NCBI RefSeq assembly: GCF_040256395.1
Contig: NZ_CP158299.1
Span: 650,001 to 714,000 of the forward strand
Length of the DNA stretch: 64,000 nt
Reading direction: 5' to 3'
Source: Deinococcus sonorensis KR-87
GTDB lineage: Bacteria > Deinococcota > Deinococci > Deinococcales > Deinococcaceae
Position numbers and translations under genes: made by a program. Positions 52,813-63,387 of the stretch are shown here, piece after piece. Under the pieces are notes generated by a model. That model worked only from the letters and a program-made list of their open reading frames with translations. It was not told where the DNA came from and searched no databases. Numbering within the stretch: the first letter of the stretch is position 1; the number at the start of each line of letters is the position of its first letter.

Positions 52813-53795
52813 GAGTGCTGCTGACCGGCAGCGCCGGCTTCATCGGCAGCCACCTGACCGAGCGGCTGCTGTCGGACGGCCACACTGTGATCGGGGTGGA
52901 CAACTACATCAGCGGGCAGCCGGCCAACACGCAGCTGTTCCTGGACCACCCCCGCTTCAGCTTCATCGAGGCCGACGTGTCCACCAACATGCCGGTGGTG
53001 CAGGAGCCGCTGGACTGGGTGCTGCACTTCGCCAGCCCCGCCAGCCCCCCGCACTACCAGCAGCACCAGATCGAGACGCTGATGGTGGGCGCGCAGGGCA
53101 CCCAGAATGCCCTGGAGCTGGCCAGCCGGCACGGCGCCAAGTTCATGCTGGCCAGCACCAGCGAGGTCTACGGCGACCCGAAGGTGCACCCGCAGCCGGA
53201 AAGCTACTGGGGCCACGTGAACCCCAACGGCCTGCGCAGCTGCTACGACGAGGCCAAGCGCTACGCCGAGGCCATCACCTTCGCCTACCACCGCTCCCGC
53301 GGGGTGGACACGCGCGTCATCCGCATCTTCAACACCTATGGCCCCCGGATGCGCGCCGACGACGGCCGGGTGGTGACCAACCTGGTGAACCAGGCGCTAC
53401 GTGGCGAGGCGCTGACCGTCTACGGCGACGGCTCGCAGACCCGCAGCTTCCAGTACGTCACTGACCTGATCGAGGGCATCATCCGGCTGATGGGCGTGGA
53501 CTTCCACGAACCGGTCAACCTGGGCAACCCCGACGAGTACACCATCCTGCAGTTCGCGGAGGTGATCCGCGAGGCGATCAACCCGCAACTGCCGGTGGTC
53601 TTCGAGCCGCTGCCGCAGGACGACCCGATGCAGCGCAAGCCGGACATCAGCCGCGCCCGCGAGCTGCTCGGCTGGGCCCCCAGCAAGTCGCTGCACGAGG
53701 GCCTGGGCCTGACGGTGGCGGCCTTCCGGCAGCCGCAGACGGCCGCCCCGCTGGACCACACGGCCGGCACCACGCTGGCGAGCAGCACCGACTGA
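52809..53795 (+). CDS. uxs: UDP-glucuronate decarboxylase (UDP-xylose synthase)-like epimerase
   Basis: A 328-residue extended short-chain dehydrogenase. The NAD loop is [13 protein letters not shown] at the N-terminus. The catalytic Ser is in [10 protein letters not shown] and the Tyr-Lys pair in [10 protein letters not shown], with [11 protein letters not shown] between, all typical of UDP-xylose synthases. [13 protein letters not shown] and [13 protein letters not shown] follow. The ATG at 52809 overlaps the ugd stop. It should decarboxylate UDP-GlcA to UDP-xylose; a related epimerase activity cannot be ruled out. Confidence 0.88.
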   Translation: MRVLLTGSAGFIGSHLTERLLSDGHTVIGVDNYISGQPANTQLFLDHPRFSFIEADVSTNMPVVQEPLDWVLHFASPASPPHYQQHQIETLMVGAQGTQNALELASRHGAKFMLASTSEVYGDPKVHPQPESYWGHVNPNGLRSCYDEAKRYAEAITFAYHRSRGVDTRVIRIFNTYGPRMRADDGRVVTNLVNQALRGEALTVYGDGSQTRSFQYVTDLIEGIIRLMGVDFHEPVNLGNPDEYTILQFAEVIREAINPQLPVVFEPLPQDDPMQRKPDISRARELLGWAPSKSLHEGLGLTVAAFRQPQTAAPLDHTAGTTLASSTD

Positions 53796-53813
53796 ACGGC
53801 GCGGTTCAGCTCA

Positions 53814-53855
53814 GCACAGAGGCCAGGAAGCGGCGACACTTCCTGGCCTCTGTGC
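53814..53855 (+). terminator. Terminator hairpin after the ugd-uxs pair
   Basis: A perfect 17-bp stem (53814-53830 with 53839-53855) with an 8-nt loop and no T-run. Some read-through into the following glycosyltransferase gene is possible, since no promoter for that gene was seen. Confidence 0.7.
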
Positions 53856-53880
53856 CGTGGCTGGCCCCGAAAGGAATCTG

Positions 53881-54855
53881 ATGTCCCAAACCGTACTTCC
53901 CCTCATCTCGGTGGTTATCCCGACCTACCGGCGGCCCGACCTGCTGATGGAACGCTCGCTGCCCAGCGCCCTGGCCCAGACGTACCCGAACCTGGAAGTG
54001 ATCGTGGTGCAGGACGGCGGCCCGGACCCCGAAACCGAGGCGCGGCTCTCGGCCCTGGCCGACCCGCGCGTCCGGCACGTGATCCTGGAGGGCAACCAGG
54101 GCGGCGCCACCGCCCGCAACGCCGGCGTGCAGGCTGCAGGCGGCGAGTGGATCGCCTTTCTGGACGACGACGACGCGTGGCTGCCGCACAAGCTGGAACG
54201 GCAGCTGGCACTGGCCGGTCGCTCCCGTTTCCGCTGGCCGGTCATCTCCAGCCAGTGGTTCACTCGTACCCTGGAGGGCGACGAGCCGAACCTGCACCGC
54301 CCGCTGCGCGAAGGCGAGCCGCTGGGCGACTACCTGCTCTCGCGCGACCAGCCTTCAGTGCGCGAGTGCGGCCTAACCTGCTCCACCCTGCTGGTGCCGC
54401 GCGCACTGCTGCTGCAGGTGCCGTTCACCGACGGCCTGCCCAAGCACCAGGACACCGACTGGCTGCTGCGGGCCGGCGCGCATCCGGGGGTGGGCGTGGA
54501 GGTGCTGCAGGAACCGGCCATCCTCTACTACTTCGAGGCGGGCCGACCGCAGATGAGCTGGAACAGCCGCTGGGCCTACTCGCTGGAGTGGGCGGAGGGC
54601 CATTACCGGGCCGGCCGGATGAGCCGCCGGGCCTACGCCGGCTTTCTGGTGTCGTTCGTGTCGCCGCTGGCGGCCCGGACCCCCACCCTGAAGGCCTTCC
54701 TGACCATCGGGGGACGCCTGCTGAGGTTGCGGCCCCGGCTGTTCGAGTGGCCACGGTTCCTGATGATCTGGCTGCTGCCGGACCGGCTGCGCGCCCGACT
54801 GTTCCGGCGCCGCGCCGACGTCCGGACCGGAAACAGCGCCCACCTGAAGCGATAA
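53881..54855 (+). CDS. Glycosyltransferase family 2
   Basis: A 324-residue GT-A enzyme. The N-terminus shows ISVVIPTYRRPDLL, then VIVVQDGGPDP with the nucleotide-binding Asp, NQGGATARNAGVQAAGG, and the metal-binding acidic motif FLDDDDAWLP near residue 95. TDWLLRAG near residue 205 may supply the catalytic acid. The C-terminal third is basic and hydrophobic, suggesting membrane association. ATG 53881 has AAGGAA 5 nt upstream; the slightly longer frame from 53857 overlaps the terminator stem region and is not preferred. It lacks its own tandem-repeat promoter. Confidence 0.9.
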   Translation: MSQTVLPLISVVIPTYRRPDLLMERSLPSALAQTYPNLEVIVVQDGGPDPETEARLSALADPRVRHVILEGNQGGATARNAGVQAAGGEWIAFLDDDDAWLPHKLERQLALAGRSRFRWPVISSQWFTRTLEGDEPNLHRPLREGEPLGDYLLSRDQPSVRECGLTCSTLLVPRALLLQVPFTDGLPKHQDTDWLLRAGAHPGVGVEVLQEPAILYYFEAGRPQMSWNSRWAYSLEWAEGHYRAGRMSRRAYAGFLVSFVSPLAARTPTLKAFLTIGGRLLRLRPRLFEWPRFLMIWLLPDRLRARLFRRRADVRTGNSAHLKR

Positions 54856-54881
54856 AATGGCACTTTACGGCAGTCCTCATG

Positions 54882-54914
54882 TTTATATTCGTGTTACGCT
54901 CACGCTCTTACACT
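54882..54914 (+). promoter_or_regulatory. EPS tandem-repeat promoter (site f), glycosyltransferase-wzx operon
   Basis: TTTATA (54882-54887), 5 bp, GTTACG (54893-54898), 10 bp, TACACT (54909-54914). The upstream hexamer is degenerate. The leader to the GTG at 54967 is about 45 nt. Confidence 0.5.
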
Positions 54915-54966
54915 CCCCTCAGATGACGCAGGTACCCCAGCTCCCCCCTCCGGAACGGCACGTCCC

Positions 54967-56226
54967 GTGAACGTTCTGCATCTGAGCACCGACGATCTGG
55001 GCGGTGGCGCCGCGCGCGGCGCCTACTGGCTGCATCAGGCGCTGCGGTCTGAGGGCGTGGCGTCCCGGATGCTGGTGCAGCGCAAGAGCACCCAGGACCC
55101 GGACGTGCTGCTGGCAGCCGGCCACCTGCACAAACTGGCCAGCCGCACCGATCAGCTGGCGCTGCGCCTCTACCCGAAGCGTCGGCGGGCCATCTTCACG
55201 CCGTCGCTGATGGGCTGGGGCGTGCAGCACACCGTCAACCGGCTGCGGCCGGACGTGGTCAACCTGCACTGGGTCCAGGGCGGCTTCACCACCCCCGAGA
55301 CCATCGGGGCCATTCAGGCCCCGCTGGTCTGGACCCTGCGCGACCTGTGGCCGCTGACCGGCGGCTGCCACTACAGCGGCGACTGCGAGCGCTTCACCAG
55401 CGGCTGTGGCCACTGTCCGGCGCTGGGCTCCGAGCGCGGCCTGGACCTGTCGTCCCTGCTGTACGCGCGCAAGCAGCGGGCGTGGCGTGGGCGGCGCATC
55501 ACGCTGGTGGCGCTGAGCGAGTGGATGGCAGATCAGGCCCGGCTCAGCCCCCTGTTTGCGGGCAGCGACATCTCGGTGATTCCCAACGCCCTGGACACCG
55601 ACATCTACAAACAGATGCCCCGCGCCTTCGCCCGCGAGGCCCTGAACCTGCCGGCCCGCGGCCGCATCGTGCTGTTCAGTGCCCTGAACCCGCTGGGTGA
55701 GCGGCGCAAGGGCTTCGCCGAGTTCATGGCCGCCCTGGAGCTCCTGCGGCAGCAGGGCGAGGAGGATCTGACGGCGGTGGTGGTGGGAGCCGTCACCCGC
55801 ACCCCGCCGGAACGCCCGCCGGTGCCGACCATCTACACGGGGCCGCTGCGCGACGACGCCTCGCTGGCGCTGGCCTACGCCGCCGCCGACCTGACCGTGA
55901 TGCCGTCCCACGAGGAGGCCTTCGGCAAGGTGGCGATGGAGTCGCTGGCCTGCGGCACCCCGGTGGTGGGCTTCAATGTGGGCGGACTGAAGGACGTGGT
56001 GGACCACCTTCAGAACGGCTACCTGGCCCGGCTGGGCGACATTCCGGATCTGGCGGAGGGCATTCGCCAGCTGCTGCACCATCCTGACCCCGGCCAGCTC
56101 GCACAGCATGGCCGTGACAAGACCGAGCGCCTCTATACCTTCTCCCGTCAGGCGCGCCTCTACAGCAGCCTGTACACCCGTCTTCTCAGTGAGGTGAGTG
56201 AGCCATGTCTATCCACCAGCCGTTGA
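54967..56226 (+). CDS. Glycosyltransferase family 4 (WcaC-like)
   Basis: A 419-residue GT-B enzyme. NVLHLSTDDLGGGAARGAYW at the start, VNLHWVQGGFTTPETI, TLRDLWPLTGGCHYSGDCERF and the Cys-rich GCGHCPALGS resemble the colanic-acid-type WcaC branch. The donor domain has FSALNPLGERRKGFAEF and MPSHEEAFGKVAMESLACGTP near residue 320. Start is GTG 54967. It is the first gene of a four-gene operon and overlaps the next gene by 22 nt. Confidence 0.88.
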   Translation: MNVLHLSTDDLGGGAARGAYWLHQALRSEGVASRMLVQRKSTQDPDVLLAAGHLHKLASRTDQLALRLYPKRRRAIFTPSLMGWGVQHTVNRLRPDVVNLHWVQGGFTTPETIGAIQAPLVWTLRDLWPLTGGCHYSGDCERFTSGCGHCPALGSERGLDLSSLLYARKQRAWRGRRITLVALSEWMADQARLSPLFAGSDISVIPNALDTDIYKQMPRAFAREALNLPARGRIVLFSALNPLGERRKGFAEFMAALELLRQQGEEDLTAVVVGAVTRTPPERPPVPTIYTGPLRDDASLALAYAAADLTVMPSHEEAFGKVAMESLACGTPVVGFNVGGLKDVVDHLQNGYLARLGDIPDLAEGIRQLLHHPDPGQLAQHGRDKTERLYTFSRQARLYSSLYTRLLSEVSEPCLSTSR

Positions 56227-57452
56227 TCCCCGACAGCGTGACCATCATCGACCCGCTCGACTCGGGCCACCACACCCCCTACGCCATCTGGATGGCGCGC
56301 GAACTGGTGGCGCGCGGTCTGCAGGTCAACCTGATCGGCAGCGCGCGCTTCATCGAGGCGGTCTCGGCGGAGGCCGAGATCAGCCGCTCGCAGGTGCTGA
56401 GCATCTACGACGGGCCGATCGAGCAGTACCACCGGAGCCGGGTCTGGAAGAAGGAGGGCTACAACTTCCGCTTCCTCAGGCGCGCGCTCAAGATCGCCGC
56501 CGACTTCGGCAGCGAGACCATTCACCTGGTCTACCTGGACTACTTCCTGCCGAGTGCTTTCCTGAACGTGCTGCTGAGCCGCCCGCGCGCCCGGCTGTTC
56601 GGCACCCTGCACTGGACCTACTTCCTGCCCGGCAGCGCCGCGAGCCGCTGGAAGAACGGCCGCAATCTGCTGCACATCTGGAGCCTGCGCCGGCTGCTGC
56701 GCGGCGGCATGCAGCTGCAGGTGCATTCGCACAGCTTCAAGCCGCTGCTGCGCGAGCTGAGCGGCAGCGACAACGTCACGCACATCCCGTATCCGATTGA
56801 AGAGCCGCCGGCCGACGTGCAGGCGCGGGCCCGCGAGTTGCGGGCGGGGTTGCAGCTGCAACCGGATCAACGGCTGATCCTGCTGTTCGGCGGCACCCGG
56901 CAGGACAAGGGCGCCGACCTGGCGCTGCGGCTGCTGGCGCGCCTGCCGGAGCGCTACCGGCTGATGATCGCCGGCCCGGCCCAGCACTTCAAGGCCGACG
57001 ACATCGAGCGGATGGCGCGGGAGGCGGGGGTGCAGGACCGGCTGTACACCAACCTCAACTTCATTCCGCACGGCGAGGCCGAAAGCTACTTCGCGGCCTC
57101 GGACGTGGTGCTGCTGCCGTACCGTCCGGTGTTCTCCGGCCAGAGCGGGGTGCTGTCGGTGGCGGCCACCCTGGGCGTCCCGGTGGCCGCCTCCGACTCG
57201 GGCACCATGCGCGAAACGGTGGAGGCGTATCAGCTGGGCGAGGTGTTCCCCTGCGAGGATCTGGACGCCATGCAGGCCGCTGTGGAACGGGTGGTCAGCC
57301 AGCCGTACCAGGGCCTGACCGAACAATTCAGACGAGACCATTCGCTCGAACAGTTTGCAGACCAGATCGTCCGGCACTACCGTGCCGAGCCGGAACTGCG
57401 TCCGCCGGTACAAGGAGTGGCGCATGCCGCGAAACATCGTCATCTACCGTGA
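56205..57452 (+). CDS. Glycosyltransferase family 4
   Basis: A 415-residue GT-B enzyme. The acceptor domain is diverged (SVTIIDPLDSGHHTPYAIWM). The donor domain is recognisable from LILLFGGTRQDKGADLALRL near residue 225 and VLLPYRPVFSGQSGVLSVAA near residue 305, where the usual first Glu of the E-x7-E motif is replaced by Ser or Gly. The sugar-nucleotide contacts may therefore differ. It overlaps both neighbours, so all three are translationally coupled. A short GAGGTGAGTGAGCC precedes the ATG. Confidence 0.82.
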   Translation: MSIHQPLIPDSVTIIDPLDSGHHTPYAIWMARELVARGLQVNLIGSARFIEAVSAEAEISRSQVLSIYDGPIEQYHRSRVWKKEGYNFRFLRRALKIAADFGSETIHLVYLDYFLPSAFLNVLLSRPRARLFGTLHWTYFLPGSAASRWKNGRNLLHIWSLRRLLRGGMQLQVHSHSFKPLLRELSGSDNVTHIPYPIEEPPADVQARARELRAGLQLQPDQRLILLFGGTRQDKGADLALRLLARLPERYRLMIAGPAQHFKADDIERMAREAGVQDRLYTNLNFIPHGEAESYFAASDVVLLPYRPVFSGQSGVLSVAATLGVPVAASDSGTMRETVEAYQLGEVFPCEDLDAMQAAVERVVSQPYQGLTEQFRRDHSLEQFADQIVRHYRAEPELRPPVQGVAHAAKHRHLP

Positions 57453-58605
57453 AAACCTGCTGGCCTACTCAGAAACCTTCATTCTGAACCAGGCCGAGTC
57501 GCTGCAGAACTTCCGGCCGTACTACGTCGGCACCCGGCGATTAAACGGGCTGTCGCTGCCGGAGGACCGCAGCGTGGTGCTGAGTTCCGGCACCGTGGTC
57601 GGCCGGGCCGAGGAGCTGCTCTACAAGTTCAGCGGCTTCGCGCCGCGCCTGCATGCCCGGCTGCGGCAGATCCGGCCGGCCCTGATCCACGCACATTTCG
57701 GCTCGGACGGGGTGATGGCCCTGCCGCTGGCGCGCCGGCTGCGGGTGCCGCTGCTGGTCACCTTCCACGGCTACGACGCCGCGATGCACGATGAGGCGCT
57801 GCTGGCGCTGCCGAACCTGCGCGACCGGCGGCTGGTGCAGCAACGCCCGCAGCTGATCCGGGAGGCCACTCTGTTTCTGGCGGTCTCGGAACACATCCGC
57901 CGGCTGCTGATCGCCAAGGGCTTTCCGGCCGAAAAGATCGTGACGCACTACAACGGCGTGGACACCCACCGCTTCGACTACCGCGACCCGGCGCAGGCCT
58001 CGGACCTGCCGCCGCTGGTGCTGTTCGTGGGCCGCATGGTGGAAAAAAAGGGGGTGGCGGATCTGCTGCGGGCCATGCAGCAGGTCCGCGCCCAGCTGCC
58101 GGAAGCCCGGCTGGTGCTGCTGGGCGACGGCCCGCTGCTCACCGAGCTGCAGACGCTGGCCGGCCACCTGGGGCTCCCCTGCGACTTCATGGGCCGGCAA
58201 TCGGTGCCAGAGATCCAGCAGTGGATGGCCCAGGCCAGCCTGCTGTGCGTGCCGAGCGTGACGGCCCAGAACGGCGACACCGAGGGCCTGCCCACCGTGG
58301 TGCTGGAAGCCCAGGCCTGCGGTCTGCCGGTGGTGGCCACCGAGCATGCCGGCATTCCGGAGGCGGTGCAGCATGAGGTCAACGGGCTGGTGGTGCCGGA
58401 GCGCGACCCGGCGCAGCTGGCCGCCGCCCTGACGCGCCTGCTGACCGACGCGCCGCTGCGGCAGCGCTTCGGTCAGGCGGCGCGCCGTGAGGTGGTGCGC
58501 CGCTTCGACGCCGGCAACCAGGTGCGGGTGCTGGAACAGCTGTACACCCGGGTGATCGGTCAGCAGCTGCCGAGTGCGGCCGCTCAGCGGAGCGTCACGT
58601 CATGA
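57424..58605 (+). CDS. Glycosyltransferase family 4
   Basis: A 393-residue GT-B enzyme. ATG 57424 has AAGGAG 6 nt upstream and gives an N-terminus NIVIYRENLLAYSETFI typical of the group that includes WcaL/AmsK. IHAHFGSDGVMALPLA, LVTFHGYDAA and THYNGVDTHRF follow. The donor domain has LVLFVGRMVEKKGVADLLRA and CVPSVTAQNGDTEGLPTVVL with the retaining E-x7-E pair. It overlaps the preceding gene by 29 nt and the flippase gene by 4 nt. Confidence 0.9.
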   Translation: MPRNIVIYRENLLAYSETFILNQAESLQNFRPYYVGTRRLNGLSLPEDRSVVLSSGTVVGRAEELLYKFSGFAPRLHARLRQIRPALIHAHFGSDGVMALPLARRLRVPLLVTFHGYDAAMHDEALLALPNLRDRRLVQQRPQLIREATLFLAVSEHIRRLLIAKGFPAEKIVTHYNGVDTHRFDYRDPAQASDLPPLVLFVGRMVEKKGVADLLRAMQQVRAQLPEARLVLLGDGPLLTELQTLAGHLGLPCDFMGRQSVPEIQQWMAQASLLCVPSVTAQNGDTEGLPTVVLEAQACGLPVVATEHAGIPEAVQHEVNGLVVPERDPAQLAAALTRLLTDAPLRQRFGQAARREVVRRFDAGNQVRVLEQLYTRVIGQQLPSAAAQRSVTS

Positions 58606-60104
58606 CCCTGCGGACCAGGACCGTCAACGCTGTCAAGTGGAGCACCTTCTCCTTCGTCATCAACGCCCTGCTCACGCCGGTGTTCGCCGCGATCCTGGCC
58701 CGCCTGCTCACCCCCGCACAGTTCGGCGTGGTGGCGCTGGGCATGGCGCTCTACCTGCTGGGCCAGTTCCTGGCTGACCTGGGGGTCGGGCCGGCGCTGG
58801 TGCAGAAAAAGGAACTGACGCCCCAGCACGTGCATTCGGCCTTCGGCTCCTCGGTGCTGCTGGGCCTGCTGGTCACGGCGCTCGGGTGGTTCACGGCTCC
58901 CCTGGCCGGCCAGTATTTCCACAACCCCGATGTGGTGACGGTGTTCCGGGGCTTTTCGCTCACCTACCTGCCGCTGACCCTGACCGGGGTGGCAGCCAAC
59001 CTGCTGCGCCGCGACCTGCGCTTCCGGGCCATGATGGTCATCGACACCACCTCCTACATCGTGGGGCACGGCCTGTTCGGGCTGGGCTCGGCGTACCTGG
59101 GCTACGGGGCCACCAGCCTGGTGATCAGCGTGATCGCCCAGAACGTGATTCTGCTGAGCTGCACGATGTTCCTGACAAGACGACAGTTCGGGCTGGCCTT
59201 CCACTGGAGCGCCATGCGCGAGCTGTACAGCTTCGGCGGCATGGTGTCGGTGGTGACGCTGCTGGAGTACTTCAGCAGCAGCCTGGACACCTTCCTGGTG
59301 GGCCGTTTCTATAACGTGACCTCGCTGGGTCTGTACAACAGCGCCTACCGCACCGTCTGCACGCCGCTGCTCTCATTCACCCGCAGCATGACCCGGGTGC
59401 TGGCCTCCAGTTTCAGCGCGGCCCAGGACCAGCAGGAGCGGCTGCGCCGCGCCTACCTCACCGGCGTCCAGACGCTCTCGGTGCTGACCTGCCCGATTGC
59501 GGTCGGGGTACTGATCTGCGCGCCGGAGATCGTGCATGTGCTGCTGGGGCCGCGCTTCGCCGGTTCGGTGCCGATCATGCAGGTGTTCGCGATGTACATC
59601 CCGTTCATGGTGCTGACCAATATCTCCGGCGTGATCTCGCAGGCCACCGCTCGCCTGGGTGCCAAGATCGTGATCCAGTCGTTGTACCTGGTCGGCATCG
59701 GCGCGGGCTTCCTGCTGGTGCACCGGCTGGGACTGCCGGTCATCAGCTTCGCGGCGGTGCTGGCTGTGGCCAGCGCGCTGCGCTGGGCCGGCTACATGGT
59801 GGTGGTGGAGCGCATCATCGGCGGCGGCCTGGGCAATGTGGTGCGCAGCAACCTGAGCGGGGTGCTGCCCAGCATCGTGGTGGGCGTGCCGCTGTTCCTG
59901 GCGGTGCTGGGGCTGCGCGCCGCGCACACCCCGCTGGCGCTGCTGTTCGTGACCGAACTGCTGCTGGGCGGCGGCCTGATGCTGCTGGTGGTGCTAAACG
60001 GCCCTGAGACGGAAGCCAAGCGGATGATCCAGGGTGGCCTGCGCCGGGTGCAGACCCGGCTGGGGCGCGGCGCGGCCCCCACCACCGACCTGCACGGCCG
60101 CTGA
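58602..60104 (+). CDS. wzx: Wzx-type polysaccharide flippase
   Basis: A 500-residue MOP-superfamily membrane protein that moves lipid-linked repeat units to the outer face of the membrane. The N-terminus WSTFSFVINALLTPVFAAILARLLTP is split by the usual charged turn, and GLGSAYLGYGATSLVISVIAQ, LGLYNSAYRTVCTPL and GPRFAGSVPIMQVFAMY also match the PST/RfbX families. About fourteen hydrophobic segments are present. The ATGA overlap with the glycosyltransferase gene makes it the last gene of the operon. Confidence 0.92.
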   Translation: MTLRTRTVNAVKWSTFSFVINALLTPVFAAILARLLTPAQFGVVALGMALYLLGQFLADLGVGPALVQKKELTPQHVHSAFGSSVLLGLLVTALGWFTAPLAGQYFHNPDVVTVFRGFSLTYLPLTLTGVAANLLRRDLRFRAMMVIDTTSYIVGHGLFGLGSAYLGYGATSLVISVIAQNVILLSCTMFLTRRQFGLAFHWSAMRELYSFGGMVSVVTLLEYFSSSLDTFLVGRFYNVTSLGLYNSAYRTVCTPLLSFTRSMTRVLASSFSAAQDQQERLRRAYLTGVQTLSVLTCPIAVGVLICAPEIVHVLLGPRFAGSVPIMQVFAMYIPFMVLTNISGVISQATARLGAKIVIQSLYLVGIGAGFLLVHRLGLPVISFAAVLAVASALRWAGYMVVVERIIGGGLGNVVRSNLSGVLPSIVVGVPLFLAVLGLRAAHTPLALLFVTELLLGGGLMLLVVLNGPETEAKRMIQGGLRRVQTRLGRGAAPTTDLHGR

Positions 60105-60146
60105 CCTCACACCCCACCCGGCGGCCACGGTGAGTAGAATGGCCCG

Positions 60147-60767
60147 GTGATCCAGACGGTGGTGGCGGTGGTGGTGGCGTATCTGCTCGGCGCAGTGCCG
60201 GTCGGCCTGCTGGTGGCGCGCAGCCGGGGCGTCAACATCCGGACGGTGGGCTCCGGCAACAGCGGGGCCACCAACGTGCAGCGCACGCTCGGCTGGGGGC
60301 CGGGGCTGGCGGTGGCGGTCTTCGACATCCTGAAAGGCGCGCTGGCGGTCTGGGTCGCCCGGCGGCTGCATCTGGGCGACCCGGCAGCGGCGCTGTGCGG
60401 CCTGGCCGCCGTCATGGGACACAACTACAGCGCCTTCATGGGGTTCCGGGGCGGCAAGGGCGTGGCGACCAGCTTCGGCGTGCTGCTGATGATCAGTCCG
60501 CTCAGCGCGGGAGCCGGCTTCGTGGTGGGCCTCGTGACCATCCTGCTGACCCGCTACGTCTCGGCCGGCAGCATGATCGGGGCGCTGACGGTGCTGGTGA
60601 GCGCGCTGCTGCTGGGCCGGCCCTGGTGGGAAACCTTGATTCTGGCGCTGCTGACGGCGCTGGTGTTCTGGCAGCACCGCGAGAACATGAAGCGCCTGCA
60701 GAGTGGCAATGAGAGCCGGCTGGGCCAGAAAGTGGCCGTTCAGAACGTGCCCAAGCCGGCCCGCTGA
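60147..60767 (+). CDS. plsY: Glycerol-3-phosphate acyltransferase PlsY
   Basis: A 206-residue membrane enzyme that acylates glycerol 3-phosphate with acyl-phosphate, the first step of phospholipid synthesis. Signature motifs are [15 protein letters not shown] near residue 35, [21 protein letters not shown] near residue 92 and [11 protein letters not shown] near residue 170. Five hydrophobic segments. GTG 60147 lies 6 nt after TAGAAT with no ribosome site, so it is probably leaderless. Not part of the EPS cluster. Confidence 0.93.
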   Translation: MIQTVVAVVVAYLLGAVPVGLLVARSRGVNIRTVGSGNSGATNVQRTLGWGPGLAVAVFDILKGALAVWVARRLHLGDPAAALCGLAAVMGHNYSAFMGFRGGKGVATSFGVLLMISPLSAGAGFVVGLVTILLTRYVSAGSMIGALTVLVSALLLGRPWWETLILALLTALVFWQHRENMKRLQSGNESRLGQKVAVQNVPKPAR

Positions 60768-60817
60768 CCGGCCGGCCCCTGCTCAGCTTCCTCATCACCG
60801 GCCCGTATGCTGGGGCC

Positions 60818-61294
60818 ATGCTGACTGTTCGCCGTGCCCTGTCGCTGCTGGCCCTGCCGCTGCTGTTCGCCTCCTGCGCCCCGCTGATCAGCACCGCCGC
60901 CCAGCTCTCGGAGCAGGGGCCTGCTCCGGATCGGTCCGGCCCGCTGACCGTGGGCCAGCGCTGGACCGTGAGCGGGCAGATTGACGGCGGTCCGGTGAGC
61001 ACGACCATCCCGGTCCCCGCGCTGAACCTCACCGCCCAGTACGCGCGCTCCACCCACACCGACCGCGAGCGGGTGGAGCAGCAGGCCACCGCCGGCTATC
61101 AGGAGGCGGAATACAGCGACCAAGGGGTGCCGACCCTGATCTTCCGCTGGACCGAGAATGCCGACGGCAACGGGACAGGCCGTTACACCTGCACCCTCAC
61201 TACCCTGACCCAGGCGCCCTACAACGGCGTGCTGACGCTGCAGCGGAGCGGCAACAACTACACCGGCACCTGCAGCGCCCAGCCGGCCAGCTGA
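60818..61294 (+). CDS. Small lipoprotein of unknown function
   Basis: A 158-residue exported protein. The signal peptide (VRRALSLLALPLLFASC) ends in a lipobox with Cys about residue 20. The mature part is a small beta-rich domain (VGQRWTVSGQIDGGPV, YARSTHTDRERVEQQ) ending with a pair of cysteines that may form a disulphide. I do not recognise a family. TATGCT lies 6 nt before the ATG, so it is probably leaderless. Convergent with the amidohydrolase gene, with only 2 nt between the stops and no terminator visible. Confidence 0.7.
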   Translation: MLTVRRALSLLALPLLFASCAPLISTAAQLSEQGPAPDRSGPLTVGQRWTVSGQIDGGPVSTTIPVPALNLTAQYARSTHTDRERVEQQATAGYQEAEYSDQGVPTLIFRWTENADGNGTGRYTCTLTTLTQAPYNGVLTLQRSGNNYTGTCSAQPAS

Positions 61295-61296
61295 GC

Positions 61297-62490
61297 TCAG
61301 TTGAGCAGTGGTCGGCCCTCCTCCCGGTCTGGCCAGAGATAGCGCTCACTCCACGGTTCACCGCGCCGCAGCAGTGGCACCCGGCCGCCCACCACCCGCA
61401 TCCCACCCTTGACCGCCGCCCGCACGATCTGGCGCGGGTCCAGGGCCGGGTGGACGGCCCAGGCCGCCTGAATCTCGTCATGGATGTCCAGCGTCTCGCC
61501 GCTCGCCACGCTGTCGGTGCCCAGCGCCACCTCCCCTCCGGCCGCCGCATATGCAGCCCAGGGAAAGGTGCCGCACTCCAGGTTGCGGTTGCTGCGCGGG
61601 CAGCTGACCACCAGACAGCCGGCCTGCGCCACGGTGCGGATGTCCTCCGGCGTCACGTTGACCATGTGGATCAGGGTGGGGCGGGCCTGCAGCACGCCCA
61701 GCTCCGCCAGGTAGGCCACGCCGGTCCGCTCCGGGTCGGGGGCGCGGCCCAGCACGTCCGCGATGCCCAGGCCCGGCACGCTGGCCTGCATGGACCGCAG
61801 GAACGACTCGGCCAGCGGACCGCCACCGGTGCGGAACAGCTCGGCCTCTGAGGGATGTTCCAGCACGTGGATCTGCATCGGCAGGCCCTCGCCAGCTGCA
61901 TATTCCGAGAGCAGCTGCAGCAGCACGCTCGACACGGTGTAGGTCGCGTGCGGCGAGAGGCCCAGGCGCATGCCGCCGGGCCGCTCCAGCCGCCGCCAGC
62001 TCTCCAGCCGCTCACGCGTGCGGGCAAAGGTCTGCCGGGCGGTGGCCGGGTTGGGGTCCAGCACCTCCCAGTAGGCCACGCCCGGCACCTCAGAGTCGCG
62101 CAGCAGCCACTCCATCACGTCCGGATGCCACACGATGTCGCCCAGCGCGGCCGCGCCGCTGCGGCGCACCGCATTCAGGCCCGACTGCGCGCCTTCCAGC
62201 CCGCGTAGAAACCGGCCGGCGATCACCACCTCCGGAATCCACTGGAAGTACGGCAGCGCCCGGAAGGCATACAGGCTCATGTCCAGGTGCGTGTGCGCGT
62301 TGACCGGCGGCGGCGCGATCACCCGGCCCACCCGCTGCTCCTGCGCCTGCGGGTAGTTCACGCGCAGCTCCGCAAGTGGCCCCGCCGCCGCGATGGTCTG
62401 GCCCGAGACCACCACCCCCCCGTCGGTGATGGGCAGGCCCATGCCGGTGTAGAGGATGTCGGCGGCGTAGAGGGTGGGAAGCAGCGTCAT
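61297..62490 (-). CDS. Amidohydrolase, probable aminodeoxyfutalosine deaminase
   Basis: A 397-residue metal-dependent hydrolase of the SAH/aminodeoxyfutalosine deaminase branch. The metal-binding motif is NAHTHLDMS near residue 65, later ligands are in HATYTVSS, QIHVLEHPSE and GTDSVASG, and CPRSNRNLECG is typical of the deaminase subgroup. Deinococcus makes menaquinone, so a role in the futalosine pathway is likely but not proven; other deaminase substrates remain possible. ATG 62490 is 6 nt after TATCTT on the minus strand, so it is probably leaderless. Confidence 0.8.
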   Translation of the reverse strand: MTLLPTLYAADILYTGMGLPITDGGVVVSGQTIAAAGPLAELRVNYPQAQEQRVGRVIAPPPVNAHTHLDMSLYAFRALPYFQWIPEVVIAGRFLRGLEGAQSGLNAVRRSGAAALGDIVWHPDVMEWLLRDSEVPGVAYWEVLDPNPATARQTFARTRERLESWRRLERPGGMRLGLSPHATYTVSSVLLQLLSEYAAGEGLPMQIHVLEHPSEAELFRTGGGPLAESFLRSMQASVPGLGIADVLGRAPDPERTGVAYLAELGVLQARPTLIHMVNVTPEDIRTVAQAGCLVVSCPRSNRNLECGTFPWAAYAAAGGEVALGTDSVASGETLDIHDEIQAAWAVHPALDPRQIVRAAVKGGMRVVGGRVPLLRRGEPWSERYLWPDREEGRPLLN

Positions 62491-62514
62491 GCCGCGAAGA
62501 TAGCAGGCGTGTGG

Positions 62515-63383
<869 letters not shown>

Positions 63384-63387
<4 letters not shown>

